Shown: positions 18,821 through 27,331 of the stretch, one piece after another | How positions within the stretch are numbered: the first letter of the stretch is position 1 | Layout: every line of letters begins with the position of its first letter | Source of the DNA: JANQFV01 sp964468185 | GTDB lineage: Bacteria; Planctomycetota; Phycisphaerae; UBA1845; Fen-1342 | Reading direction: 5' to 3' | Length of the DNA stretch: 64,000 nucleotides | NCBI GenBank assembly: GCA_964468185.1 | Contig: CAYXTR010000022.1 | Coordinates: 13,346-77,345 of the forward strand | Position numbers and translations under genes: made by a program | The notes under the pieces: generated by a model | Seen by the model: the letters and a program-made list of their open reading frames with translations, nothing else | What the model was told of the DNA's origin: nothing | Database searches by the model: none

Positions 18821-19740
18821 CGCTCATCCTCCTCTTCGCCAAACTCATCGAGGGCGCCTTCCAGATCGCCGCCCATTTCCTGAAGCGCCTCTTCGTCGAG
18901 ACCGCCGAACTCGTAGAACTCGGTCATCTGGTCGCCGAGCTTGTTCACGCGGCTGCCGAAGGTCTGGTCGGCAGCGCGGATGGGGACGATGAAACTGAAG
19001 CGGTTGGGGTTGGGATATTCGTCGGGGTTGAGCGGATACTGGTCGAGGGGGTATTGCTCGAGGTCGCGATCTTCGAGATCGTCGTGGGTGATGGAGTCGA
19101 AGCCGACGGTGATCTGGACCATGTGCGGCAACGGGTTGCCTGCCGCGACGTTCCAGGTGGTGCTCCACTCGGCGCCATCGAAGTAGCGGAACTCGAGGTA
19201 GCCCAGTTCGGGGGCCCAGAGGTCGTGTCGTTTGTAGAGCAGGTCTTCGTCTTCGGGGACGTCATCTTCGGTGAGGAAGGGTTCGAGGGCGCGGCGTTCG
19301 GTGCGGAGGATGCCGCCCACGAGCGGCTCGCCTTCTTCGGTTTCCTCTTCGGGGTCGATCCAGAGGCGATAGCCGACCTGGCGCAGGTCGGGCTGCGGGG
19401 CGTAGGGCTCCTCGTTCGCGCCGTAGAACACGTACGAGTAGCGGTCGGGGATTCTGACGGTTGTGAACGTCACGCTGCGGCGATCGCCCTGGAAGCGGGT
19501 AATCGGAAAGCCGATCTGCTCGGCAGCCACGGCATTGCGCATTTCGCCGGCGATCTGGCTGAGCATCTGGTGGACGATGGCGGTGCGGTCGGCTTCCGTC
19601 GCAGCTTTCTCGCGGATCTCGAGCGTTTGCCAGAAGAACGTCATCAGCGCCAGCAAGAGGCCGGAGATCAGCGTGAGGGTGATGAGGACCTCGAGCAGTG
19701 TGAGCGCGCGGTGGTGAAGGCGGGAGATCCGTCGGTGCAT
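18817..19740 (-). CDS. gspJ: Type II secretion minor pseudopilin GspJ
   Basis: 307 aa. Leader of 12 residues, then LTLLEVLITLTLISGLLLALMTFFW with the conserved Glu at +5. The residue before the expected cleavage point is Ala (HHRA|LTLLE) instead of Gly. The globular part resembles GspJ but is longer than usual, and the protein ends in an acidic tail (EGALDEFGEEEDER) that shares the EGALDE string with the insertion in GspK. The start codon overlaps the gspI stop by one base (TGATG). It should form the tip complex with GspI and GspK. Confidence 0.88.
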   Translation of the reverse strand: MHRRISRLHHRALTLLEVLITLTLISGLLLALMTFFWQTLEIREKAATEADRTAIVHQMLSQIAGEMRNAVAAEQIGFPITRFQGDRRSVTFTTVRIPDRYSYVFYGANEEPYAPQPDLRQVGYRLWIDPEEETEEGEPLVGGILRTERRALEPFLTEDDVPEDEDLLYKRHDLWAPELGYLEFRYFDGAEWSTTWNVAAGNPLPHMVQITVGFDSITHDDLEDRDLEQYPLDQYPLNPDEYPNPNRFSFIVPIRAADQTFGSRVNKLGDQMTEFYEFGGLDEEALQEMGGDLEGALDEFGEEEDER

Positions 19741-20747
19741 CAGCGCCCCCCCTGCTGTCGCTCGTACTGCTCGCGGAGGCGCATGAGATCCTCGATGGTG
19801 TATTCGCCGCCGGGACCGGAGCCCGGGCCGATCTCGATGCCGTCGACTTCGCGGTTTTCATCGATGGGCGGGGGTTCGGTGCGCCCCGGGCTGCGCCCGC
19901 CACGGCCGCCGGGCCCCCGGTCGTCGCCGCGCCCGCGGCCGCGGCCGGCACCATCGCGTGCACCGCGACCACCGCCGCCGGCGCCGCCGGCGAGATCGCG
20001 AATGAGCTGCTCCATGTCTTCCTGGCTGCCGGGGACTTGGCCGGCGCCGGCGCCTTGGAGCAATTCCTGGACGTTTGCGCCGCCGGCCTGGTTCAGCAGG
20101 CCCTGGAGGTCCTGCCCGGAGAGGTTGATGCCGAGCTGCGCGAGGATGGGGGTCAGCATGGGCATGAGTTGTTCGAGCGTGCCCTCATCGAGCAGGGCGA
20201 CGAGCTGCTGGAGATCGACATTATGGGGGTCGAAGCCGGCGATGGGGACGAGCTGTTCGAGCTGGTCGATCATGTCCTGGCTGAGACCGGCCTCTTCGAC
20301 GAGGTCGATTTTGGGTGGCGCGGCGCGGAGGAAGGCCATGCGGCGCATGACGTCGGCACCGTCGATGGTTTCCCAGTCGTCGGGGTCGTGCTGGTAGAGG
20401 ATTTCGACGACGACGATGCCGAACTGCTCCTCTTCGGTTTCCTGATCAATGGGCTCGAGCGTGATGCGATAGAACCAGCCGGGGTAGTAGTCGCCGAATT
20501 CCTCTTCGACGATTTCCTCTTCGAGGACGCGCTGGCGGAGTTCGGGGTCCAGGCGGGCGAGGTGGATCATGCGGTCGGCGAGCAAGGCCGCGCGGAGGTT
20601 TTCCTCGCCGCGCTCGACCATGGTCAGGCCGGCGGAGAGTTGGGCGCCGAGCAGGCCCATGGCCGTAACGAGGATGGCGAGGGCGACGACGACTTCGAGC
20701 AGCAGTGCCGCGCGGCGGCGGGATGGCGCGGTTGGCAGGGGGCTCAT
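19740..20747 (-). CDS. gspI: Type II secretion minor pseudopilin GspI, extended
   Basis: 335 aa from the ATG at 20747, which overlaps the gspH stop (ATGA) and follows GGAGAG; upstream codons in frame are read-through of gspH. Leader MSPLPTAPSRRRA then ALLLEVVVALAILVTAMG with Glu at +5 and Ala at -1. Typical GspI is about 120-130 aa; here about 200 extra C-terminal residues follow, including a Leu/Gln-rich helical stretch and a Gly/Arg-rich low-complexity run (near 19900-19985 on the window) resembling loops in the giant secretin. The core assignment rests on order and the N-terminal helix. Confidence 0.82.
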   Translation of the reverse strand: MSPLPTAPSRRRAALLLEVVVALAILVTAMGLLGAQLSAGLTMVERGEENLRAALLADRMIHLARLDPELRQRVLEEEIVEEEFGDYYPGWFYRITLEPIDQETEEEQFGIVVVEILYQHDPDDWETIDGADVMRRMAFLRAAPPKIDLVEEAGLSQDMIDQLEQLVPIAGFDPHNVDLQQLVALLDEGTLEQLMPMLTPILAQLGINLSGQDLQGLLNQAGGANVQELLQGAGAGQVPGSQEDMEQLIRDLAGGAGGGGRGARDGAGRGRGRGDDRGPGGRGGRSPGRTEPPPIDENREVDGIEIGPGSGPGGEYTIEDLMRLREQYERQQGGR

Positions 20748-21439
20748 TCGTATCTCTCCAGGTCGTAGTCCAGCTCTTGCTCTTCCTCTTCGAGGGGCTC
20801 GGGACGGTAGACGTCCTCTTCCGGAAGCGCAGGCCAGGGCTCGACCGAAACGCGACCGAGTCGACCGTCGAGGGTGAGCAGGAGCGCGCGTCCGCCGGCA
20901 TCGCGCAGGATCCAGCGCAAGGAACTGCATGAGCCGTCCGGGGGGAAGTCGAGATAGACGTCGCGTTCGAATTCTTCGAGCAACAGGGGCTCGATTTCCA
21001 TTTCGGGGAATTCGAGCTCTTCGTCGATGATGCGGATCGGTGGCGGGCCCTGCGGCATAATCTGGATGGCCTCGACCCAGACGTCTTCGGGCAGGACGGC
21101 GGTGCCGGCCCAGCTTTCGGGGACGGGCTCGAATATGTGGGGCGCTTTGATGGGGTCGAGTTGACGTTCGATCCGGACGGTGCCGTCAAGCCGGAAGGTG
21201 ACGCGGTAGCGGCGGGCCTCGTTCATGGCCTCGGCCCGGCACATGGACGCGAGTGCCTGGAAGCGCCGGGCGGCTTCGTGCAGTTGCTCGCGCTCGGAGC
21301 GCGTGGTGAATTCGGGCACGACCAGCGCAACGATGAGCACGATGAGCGCCATCACGAGCAGCAGCTCGAGCAGCGTGAAGCCGCTACGAGCTGCGTGCGT
21401 CGGCGGGTGTTTGCGGGCTGGCCCTTGCACCTGTCGCAC
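20744..21439 (-). CDS. gspH: Type II secretion minor pseudopilin GspH
   Basis: 231 aa. Leader to Gly20, then FTLLELLLVMALIVLIVALVVPEF with Glu at +5; this is the only pseudopilin of the five here with the canonical Gly before the cleavage point. Downstream is a GspH-like beta-rich domain (RFQALASMCRAEAMNEARRY followed by YRVTFRLDGTVRIE), longer than a usual GspH of about 150-170 aa, with a Glu-rich C terminus. It lies 28 bp after gspG and overlaps gspI. Confidence 0.85.
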   Translation of the reverse strand: MRQVQGPARKHPPTHAARSGFTLLELLLVMALIVLIVALVVPEFTTRSEREQLHEAARRFQALASMCRAEAMNEARRYRVTFRLDGTVRIERQLDPIKAPHIFEPVPESWAGTAVLPEDVWVEAIQIMPQGPPPIRIIDEELEFPEMEIEPLLLEEFERDVYLDFPPDGSCSSLRWILRDAGGRALLLTLDGRLGRVSVEPWPALPEEDVYRPEPLEEEEQELDYDLERYE

Positions 21440-21467
21440 TCGTCACGAAGGGGGCTCGAGACCGGGA

Positions 21468-21923
21468 TCAGGCCTCTTCCCAGTTTTTGATGTCATCCTC
21501 GGTACCGGCCTCGCCGTCCGGGCCGGGACTGTAGAGGTCGTAGCCGTCTTCGTTGTACTCGCCCGGGTACTCGTAGACGTACTCGCCGCCCCAGGGGTCG
21601 CGGAGCTTTTCGGGGTCTTCGATATAGGGCCCGTTCCAGCGGTCGGCGGCTTCCTCGTCCTCGGGCTCCTCGACGAGCGCCAGGAGGCCGCCGTCTTCCT
21701 CGCCGGGGTAGCGGCCCATATCGAGGCGGTACATCTTGAGGGCGTTGGCGATGCTGCCGTCGATGGCGGCCTGGGCGAGGCGCTCCTCGGCCCCGCGCTG
21801 CACGCCGAAGAAGTTGGGCACGACAAACGCGGCCAGGAGGCCGATGATCACGACGACCATCAGGACTTCGAGCAGCGTGAAGGCTCGGTTGCGGGACCGG
21901 GTGTTTCGGATCTTCTTGTTCAT
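21468..21923 (-). CDS. gspG: Type II secretion major pseudopilin GspG
   Basis: 151 aa from the ATG at 21923 with GGAGATG upstream; an alternative ATG at 21986 overlaps the gspF stop but gives a long, unlikely leader. Leader MNKKIRNTRSRNRA, then FTLLEVLMVVVIIGLLAAFVVPNF with Glu at +5 and Ala at -1. The C-terminal half keeps the hallmark GspG sequence: MGRYPGEEDGGLLAL, DPWGGEYVYEYPG, and the acidic calcium-site loop SPGPDGEAGTEDDIKNW. It is the main subunit of the pseudopilus that pushes cargo through GspD. Confidence 0.95.
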   Translation of the reverse strand: MNKKIRNTRSRNRAFTLLEVLMVVVIIGLLAAFVVPNFFGVQRGAEERLAQAAIDGSIANALKMYRLDMGRYPGEEDGGLLALVEEPEDEEAADRWNGPYIEDPEKLRDPWGGEYVYEYPGEYNEDGYDLYSPGPDGEAGTEDDIKNWEEA

Positions 21924-21982
21924 CTGCATCATCTCCGCTTTCGTCAGCATGTCAGGGAACTCAAGTTCTGCCCGTGTGGGGC

Positions 21983-23185
21983 TCATTTCAGACCGGAGGT
22001 CGCCATCCGCAGGATTGGCACGAGCAGTGCGACGGCGATGAAGGCGATCATCACGCCCATGATCAGCAGCAGAAGCGGCTCGAGCATGCGCATGGTGAAG
22101 TCGATCTGCCGGGCGGTGCGCTCTTCCTGGGTATTGGCGATTTCCACGAGGACTTTATCGAGGGTATTGCTCTCTTCTGCAACCGCGATCATGTCGACGA
22201 TTGCGGGGGGGAAGACGCCGCTGGTGGTGAGTGGGCCGGCGAGGGGCTCGCCCTGGCGGACGTTCTCGGCGGCATCGTCGATGGCGTCGGAGAGCACTTC
22301 GTTGCCGGTGGAGTCTTTCGAGATTTTCAGTGATTGCAGGATTGGGATGCCGTTGGCCAGCATGGTGCCGAAGACGCGGCAGAAGCGGCAAATGGCGACC
22401 ATCGTGTATATTTTTCCGAAGCCGACGATCTTCAACTGGAGGCGTGACCAGACGGCTTTGCCCATGGCGCTTTGGAAATAGAGAACAAGGGCGACGACGA
22501 GGACCACGATCGCGCCGAGGATGTACAAGCCATGGCTCTGCATGACGTCGCTGACCCCGAAGACGATCTGGGTCGGGAGGGGCAGGTCCTGGTTGGAGAG
22601 CACCTCGCGGATCTTGGGCACGACGTAGGCCATGATGAAGGAGACGGCGCCGATGGCGCCGAAGAGCAGCACGGAGGGGTAGATCAGGGCGCCGATGAAC
22701 TTGTTTTTAAGGGCGTCCTGACGGTTTACGAATTCGGACAAGCGGGTCAGGACGTCTTCGAGGAAGCCACCGCGTTCGCCGGCGCGGACCATGGCGGCGT
22801 GGAGCTCGGGGAAGGCGTGGGGGTGTTTGCGCATGGCGTCGGCGAGGGCATCGCCGCCGGCGACGTCGTCCTTGAGCTCGCGGAGCACTTGCGCAAGGGC
22901 TGGAGAAGACGCCTGCTGGCCGAGCACGTCGAGGGCGCGCAGGATGGGCACGCCGGCGCGGAGCAGGTCGGCGAGTTGCTCGTACATCTGGCCAACCTTG
23001 GACATGCTCACGCGGCGGGTGCGGCCGGTGAAGAGGGACTGCTGGCCGCGCTGCTCCTGTACATCGACGGGCATGAGCGAGCGTTCGTCGAGCAAGCGGG
23101 CGGCGGCGGCGGGGCTGTCGGCGATGAGTGAGCCGTTGACCTGCTCGCCGGTAGCGCTGCGTGCCTTGTAGACGAAGGTCGGCAT
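21983..23185 (-). CDS. gspF: Type II secretion inner-membrane platform protein GspF
   Basis: 400 aa from the ATG at 23185 (MPTFVYKARSATGEQVNG), the standard GspF/PilC start. Two cytoplasmic GspF domains (about 65-190 and 265-390) alternate with three transmembrane helices (about 166-190, 215-240 and 370-395). The paired motifs GVPILRALDVLGQQ and GIPILQSLKISKDS mark the internal duplication, as do MVRAGERGGFLEDVL and MIAVAEESNTLDKVL. First gene of the operon; the usual upstream gspE ATPase gene is absent and a divergent helicase gene is found instead. Confidence 0.96.
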   Translation of the reverse strand: MPTFVYKARSATGEQVNGSLIADSPAAAARLLDERSLMPVDVQEQRGQQSLFTGRTRRVSMSKVGQMYEQLADLLRAGVPILRALDVLGQQASSPALAQVLRELKDDVAGGDALADAMRKHPHAFPELHAAMVRAGERGGFLEDVLTRLSEFVNRQDALKNKFIGALIYPSVLLFGAIGAVSFIMAYVVPKIREVLSNQDLPLPTQIVFGVSDVMQSHGLYILGAIVVLVVALVLYFQSAMGKAVWSRLQLKIVGFGKIYTMVAICRFCRVFGTMLANGIPILQSLKISKDSTGNEVLSDAIDDAAENVRQGEPLAGPLTTSGVFPPAIVDMIAVAEESNTLDKVLVEIANTQEERTARQIDFTMRMLEPLLLLIMGVMIAFIAVALLVPILRMATSGLK

Positions 23186-23394
23186 GAGCCGGGTAACTCC
23201 CATATCAGCGGGGTGAGACCCCGCACGCTGAGCCTGGTGTTGCGTATGATAGCTTATACCGCGCCGAGGCGTCGGGGATGCAGCCGGACCCACGGGTGGG
23301 GCCCAAGCTGGCCGGCCGACGCTCCCGCTGGGCGAGCCACGAGCAAGTTACCGTGTGGCAGTAGCTTGTGGATCTTAGCCCAACGGGCTAGATT
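23186..23394. promoter_or_regulatory. Divergent promoter region gspF / RNA helicase
   Basis: Shared upstream region of two diverging genes. An AT-rich patch (TATGATAGCTTATA, 23245-23258) in GC-rich surroundings is the likely promoter zone for one or both. Directly before the helicase start there is a perfect 6-bp dyad, TAGCCC-AAC-GGGCTA (23376-23390), which could be an operator or leader hairpin. No convincing -35/-10 pair was found. Confidence 0.35.
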
Positions 23395-24951
23395 ATGAAC
23401 GAAAATCGAGCGGGGGAGAAGCCCGTGCATTATCGGACGCCGGACGCGCCCGACCCAGAACTTCTTTGGATACCCGAATACATGCCAGCGAAGGCGAAGC
23501 GTACGAAATCAACTTCGAAGCGGACGAGCACACGGAAATCGACACCGGCCGAGTCGGTGCCAGCCGGCGAGGAGGCCGCGCAGCCGAAGCGGCGGCGGGC
23601 GTCATCGAAGCGGAAAGCTGCGCCGCAGAAGGCTGCGAGTGGCAATCCGTGGTCGGCGCTGGGATTGCAGGATGAGATAGTCGCGCACCTGGGGACGGTC
23701 GGTTTTGTTGAGCCGTCGGACATTCAGCGGGAACTCATCCCGCATGCGTTGGCGGGGAAGGACTGCCTGGGGCAGGCGCGGACGGGAACGGGAAAGACGG
23801 CGGCGTTCACACTCCCGATGTTACAGCGGCTGAAGCCGGAGGGTGGGCTGCAGGCGTTGGTACTGGTTCCGACGCGTGAGTTGGCGGTGCAGGTTGACGA
23901 ACATGTGAAGAACCTGCGTGGGAATTTGCCGTTCAAGACGGTGGCGATTCTGGGGGGGCGGAAGATTAGTCAGCAGGTAGCGGCGTTGAAGCGGAACCCG
24001 GACATTGCAATCGGTACGCCGGGGCGGGTGCTCGATTTGATGCGGCGGAAGGAGTTGAAGTTCGACAACATTGACCTGGCGGTACTGGACGAGGTGGACC
24101 GGATGCTGGACATCGGCTTCCGGGACGACATTCGACGGATTTTGCGAAGCATTGAATCGGCGCATCAGACGATTTTCGTGTCGGCGACGCTGGACGAGGA
24201 GATTCAGAAGCTGGCGCGGTCGTTCATGACGGATCCGGTCGAAGTCAATGTCTCGCGCGACATGTTGACGGTCGAGAATGTCGAGCAGAGTTTCCTGCCG
24301 GTGGAGCGGGAGGACAAGCTGGCGACACTGCTGGGTTTTCTGCGGCACGAGGCGCCGAGTCTGATCATTGTATTCACGAATACGAAGCACCAGGCGCGGC
24401 GGGTGGCGCAGGGGTTAAAGCGCGAGGGCGTGGAATGCAAGGAGATCCACGGGGATCTCGTGCAGCAACGGCGCGAGCGTGTGATGAAGAGCTTTCGCAA
24501 TCAGAGCATCAAGGTGCTGGTGGCGACGGATCTGGCGTCGCGCGGGCTGGACGTGATGGATATCTCGCACATTATCAACTATGACATTCCCGAGGATCCG
24601 GCCGGCTACGTGCACCGGATTGGCCGGACGGCGCGGATGGGGAAGGCGGGGCGCGCATTCACATTTGTGACACGGGAAGAGGGCAAGCTGCTCACTGAGG
24701 TGGAGAAGCTGATCAATCGGCAGTTGCCGCAGTATGAGCCGGCGTGGCTGGTGCGGCGTGAGCTTTCTGAAGAGGAGAAGGCCGCGATTGCGGGCGAGGC
24801 ACCCGTGGAAGACAAGGACGTGGAGCCGGCGATGCCGGCGCGTTATCAGGATCCGCGGGTGCGGGATCCGTTACTGGATTCGCTGGGGCTGCGGCCGGTG
24901 CGGCGAACGCTGGCGAGTCGTTTTCGGACGGCGCGGAGTCGGCGCAAGTAA
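23395..24951 (+). CDS. DEAD-box family ATP-dependent RNA helicase
   Basis: 518 aa RNA helicase for ribosome assembly or mRNA turnover. A Lys/Arg/Ser-rich tail (about 30-80) precedes the core. Visible motifs are the Q motif (GFVEPSDIQ), motif I ARTGTGKT (about 128-135), motif Ia PTRELA, motif II as DEVD (from 232, instead of DEAD), motif III SAT (263), and in the second RecA domain DLASRGLD and HRIGRTAR (from 407). A second in-frame ATG at 23482 (MPAKAKRTK) is a possible alternative start; neither has a strong ribosome-binding site. The C terminus is short and basic. Confidence 0.93.
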   Translation: MNENRAGEKPVHYRTPDAPDPELLWIPEYMPAKAKRTKSTSKRTSTRKSTPAESVPAGEEAAQPKRRRASSKRKAAPQKAASGNPWSALGLQDEIVAHLGTVGFVEPSDIQRELIPHALAGKDCLGQARTGTGKTAAFTLPMLQRLKPEGGLQALVLVPTRELAVQVDEHVKNLRGNLPFKTVAILGGRKISQQVAALKRNPDIAIGTPGRVLDLMRRKELKFDNIDLAVLDEVDRMLDIGFRDDIRRILRSIESAHQTIFVSATLDEEIQKLARSFMTDPVEVNVSRDMLTVENVEQSFLPVEREDKLATLLGFLRHEAPSLIIVFTNTKHQARRVAQGLKREGVECKEIHGDLVQQRRERVMKSFRNQSIKVLVATDLASRGLDVMDISHIINYDIPEDPAGYVHRIGRTARMGKAGRAFTFVTREEGKLLTEVEKLINRQLPQYEPAWLVRRELSEEEKAAIAGEAPVEDKDVEPAMPARYQDPRVRDPLLDSLGLRPVRRTLASRFRTARSRRK

Positions 24952-24984
24952 GCACAGACCGGCGACCGGCCGAGGTTGACGCGC

Positions 24985-25449
24985 TCAGGCTTCGTAGGGG
25001 GTCTGCGGGCCGGGCTCGCCGGGGGCGCCGGGTGGGCCTTCGCCGGGCGGGCGGACCTTCACGCGGAAGCGGCGCCGGCCGAGGATCTCGCCGGCGCAGA
25101 GCAGTTCGAAGGCGTATTGGCCTTCTGCGGGGACACGAACGCCCTGGAGTGCGAAGATGAGGTCAACGACGGCGAGGGGGTCGGGGGCTTCGACGTGGCC
25201 TTTTCCGCTGAAAAGCACCGAGTAGTCGGCGTCGCGGACGAGACGCAGTTCGAGCTCGACGCGGCCGGTCAGTTCGGTGACCGATGCGAGGATCGCCAAA
25301 CGGTTAATCGCCGCGGGCATGCGTGGGACCATGATGGCGTTGAAGATGCCGATGGCGCTCTTCTTGCCGGTGAGTTTGTCGTCGATGACCTGATCACAGA
25401 CAAGAAACGACACGACGGAGGGGACGGCGGCGGGGCGGGAATCGGACAT
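24985..25449 (-). CDS. DUF6941 family protein
   Basis: 154 aa, cytosolic, no signal peptide. The start follows AAGGAGAT. The N-terminal half (VVSFLVCDQVIDDKLTGKKSAIGIFNAIMVPRMPA) matches the DUF6941 pattern of small beta-sandwich proteins beginning with a FLLCD-like strand and a K-S-IGIF motif; the centre has VELELRLVRDADYSVLF, and the Pro/Gly-rich tail looks disordered. Function of the family is unknown. Single gene, convergent with the helicase gene and divergent from batD. Confidence 0.7.
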   Translation of the reverse strand: MSDSRPAAVPSVVSFLVCDQVIDDKLTGKKSAIGIFNAIMVPRMPAAINRLAILASVTELTGRVELELRLVRDADYSVLFSGKGHVEAPDPLAVVDLIFALQGVRVPAEGQYAFELLCAGEILGRRRFRVKVRPPGEGPPGAPGEPGPQTPYEA

Positions 25450-25552
25450 CAGGGATCTCCTTGCGGCGTGTGCGTATCATAGCGGGGTTGTGCCGGGGGG
25501 TCATGGCGGGCGTTCACTGAATCGACTGGCGCGCGTAGAATGGGACGCGATC

Positions 25553-27331
25553 ATGATGACATCTGAACCAGGTACTCTCGGTTTGCGTGGTATGCTGCGG
25601 CGGTCTGGTGGCGAGTACGGTTTACTGTGGCTGGTTGCGCTGGGTTCGCTGGCGGCGCCGTTGCGCGCCGAGCCACGCGTCGAGTTGAAGCTGCACGGCA
25701 GCGTGTTCTACGTGAATGAGCGGTTCGAGTTTTCGATCGAGGTGCATGATTTCGAGGATGCCCAGCCGCCGCGGATTCCGGCGCTGGACGATTGCACGAT
25801 CCGGTCGGCGGGCGGGACGTTTGACAGCCAGCAGGTATCGATCGTCAACGGGCGGCGGCAAGTGACGCGGACGCGGGCGTATCGATATGAGGCGATACCG
25901 CATGCGGTCGGGCCGCTGACGATACCGGAGATACCGGTGCGGGTAGATCGTGAGCTGCTGACGACGCAGCCGGTCACGGTGCAGGTTGAGCCGAGTGACG
26001 CACAGGCGTTGTTTTCGATCACGATCGACTCGCCGCGCGAGCGGATCTTCGTCGGGCAGAAGGTGCCGGTCGTAATGACGCTGTGGATCAAGCCGCCGCG
26101 GTATGGGCGGCAGCTGCTGGACGCGGGCCAGACCATGCGACTGATCGACCCGGTGAATTTTGGGCCGTTTCCGCGGCAGGTGCGGGACATCGGGCGGCGA
26201 GATCGTCCTGGGGATGCATCGGATGATCCGTACTATTTCTACGAGTTTGCGACCGAGATCGTGCCGGAGCATGCGGGGCGGGTGCGACTCGATGAGATCG
26301 AGGTTGCGTTGCAGTATCCGACGGGGGCGGCGCGGCGGCAACTGGTGATGCGACCGACGGTGCTGGTGCCGGAGGTGCAGCCGGTGCCGATGGAGGGGCG
26401 GCCGGAGAACTTCGGCGGGGCGGTGGGGATTTATGACATTCGCACCAGCGCACGGCCGACGGACGTACGGGTGGGCGATCCGATTCATCTGACAATCGAG
26501 ATTGCGGGTGATGGGCCGCTGGACAGCCTCCCTCCTCCTCTGCTCGCGTCACATGCGCAACTCGTGCGGGATTTCAACTTACCCCAGACGCAATTGGCGG
26601 GGACGACGGTGAATGGTCGGCGGCGGTTTGAGCTGGATATTCGGGCGGCACGCGACGACGTGACGGAGATTCCGGCGATCGCGTATCCGTACTTTGATCC
26701 GGACGCCGAGCGGTTTGTGAGCGCGCAGAGTGATCCGATTCCGTTGACCGTCTCGGCGGCGGCAGAAGTGGTGGCGCCCGAGTTGTCGGCGTTGAATGTG
26801 ACGCGGGATGAATCGGATGCGGGGCTGGACCCGCTGGCGGGTCTGCGTGACATCGAGACGCGCGCGGAGCGTTTGCTGGCGACCCGCGGTTTACCCACGC
26901 GTGCGGAACTGTTAGCGCTGGCCGTTGTTCCGGCAGTGCTTTTTGCATGTACGTGGGTGGGCTTGACGGTGTATCGGGCGCGGCGCGGTGATCCGGGTCG
27001 ACTTCGGCGGCTGCGGGCACTGCGGAATGCGCGGCGGCGGCTGGCGGCTGCGCGGGAGCAGCGCCCGCGGGAATTGGCGATGCAGGTGGGCTTGGCGTTG
27101 CGCGGCTATCTGGCCGATCGCACCGATCAGCCGGAGGCGCGGTTCGCGGGGTCGGCGGCGGCGGAGGCCCTGGGTGCGCGGGGTGTGCCGGAAGAGTTGC
27201 TTGCGTGTTGGCTGGAAATCACGGAGCGTTGTGAACAGATGAGCTATGCGCCGGGGGCCGAGGCAGATGGCGAGGCGTTGTGTGACGCGGCGCTGGCGTG
27301 CCTGGAACGAACGGAGCGGGTGAAGCTGTGA
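25553..27331 (+). CDS. batD: BatD-like membrane-anchored protein
   Basis: About 592 aa from the ATG at 25553; another ATG at 25592 is possible. Signal peptide ends near PLRAEP. The exported region has repeated beta-sandwich units typical of BatD (VELKLHGSVFYVNERFEFSIEV; ISIDSPRERIFVGQKVPVVMTLWI-type strands; IYDIRTSARPTDVRVGDPIHLTIEI). One transmembrane helix near the C terminus (LLALAVVPAVLFACTWVGLT) is followed by a short cytoplasmic helical tail. BatD proteins accompany MoxR/BatA/BatB von Willebrand proteins in envelope stress or protein maturation. Here only batE follows, by a GTGA overlap. Confidence 0.82.
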   Translation: MMTSEPGTLGLRGMLRRSGGEYGLLWLVALGSLAAPLRAEPRVELKLHGSVFYVNERFEFSIEVHDFEDAQPPRIPALDDCTIRSAGGTFDSQQVSIVNGRRQVTRTRAYRYEAIPHAVGPLTIPEIPVRVDRELLTTQPVTVQVEPSDAQALFSITIDSPRERIFVGQKVPVVMTLWIKPPRYGRQLLDAGQTMRLIDPVNFGPFPRQVRDIGRRDRPGDASDDPYYFYEFATEIVPEHAGRVRLDEIEVALQYPTGAARRQLVMRPTVLVPEVQPVPMEGRPENFGGAVGIYDIRTSARPTDVRVGDPIHLTIEIAGDGPLDSLPPPLLASHAQLVRDFNLPQTQLAGTTVNGRRRFELDIRAARDDVTEIPAIAYPYFDPDAERFVSAQSDPIPLTVSAAAEVVAPELSALNVTRDESDAGLDPLAGLRDIETRAERLLATRGLPTRAELLALAVVPAVLFACTWVGLTVYRARRGDPGRLRRLRALRNARRRLAAAREQRPRELAMQVGLALRGYLADRTDQPEARFAGSAAAEALGARGVPEELLACWLEITERCEQMSYAPGAEADGEALCDAALACLERTERVKL

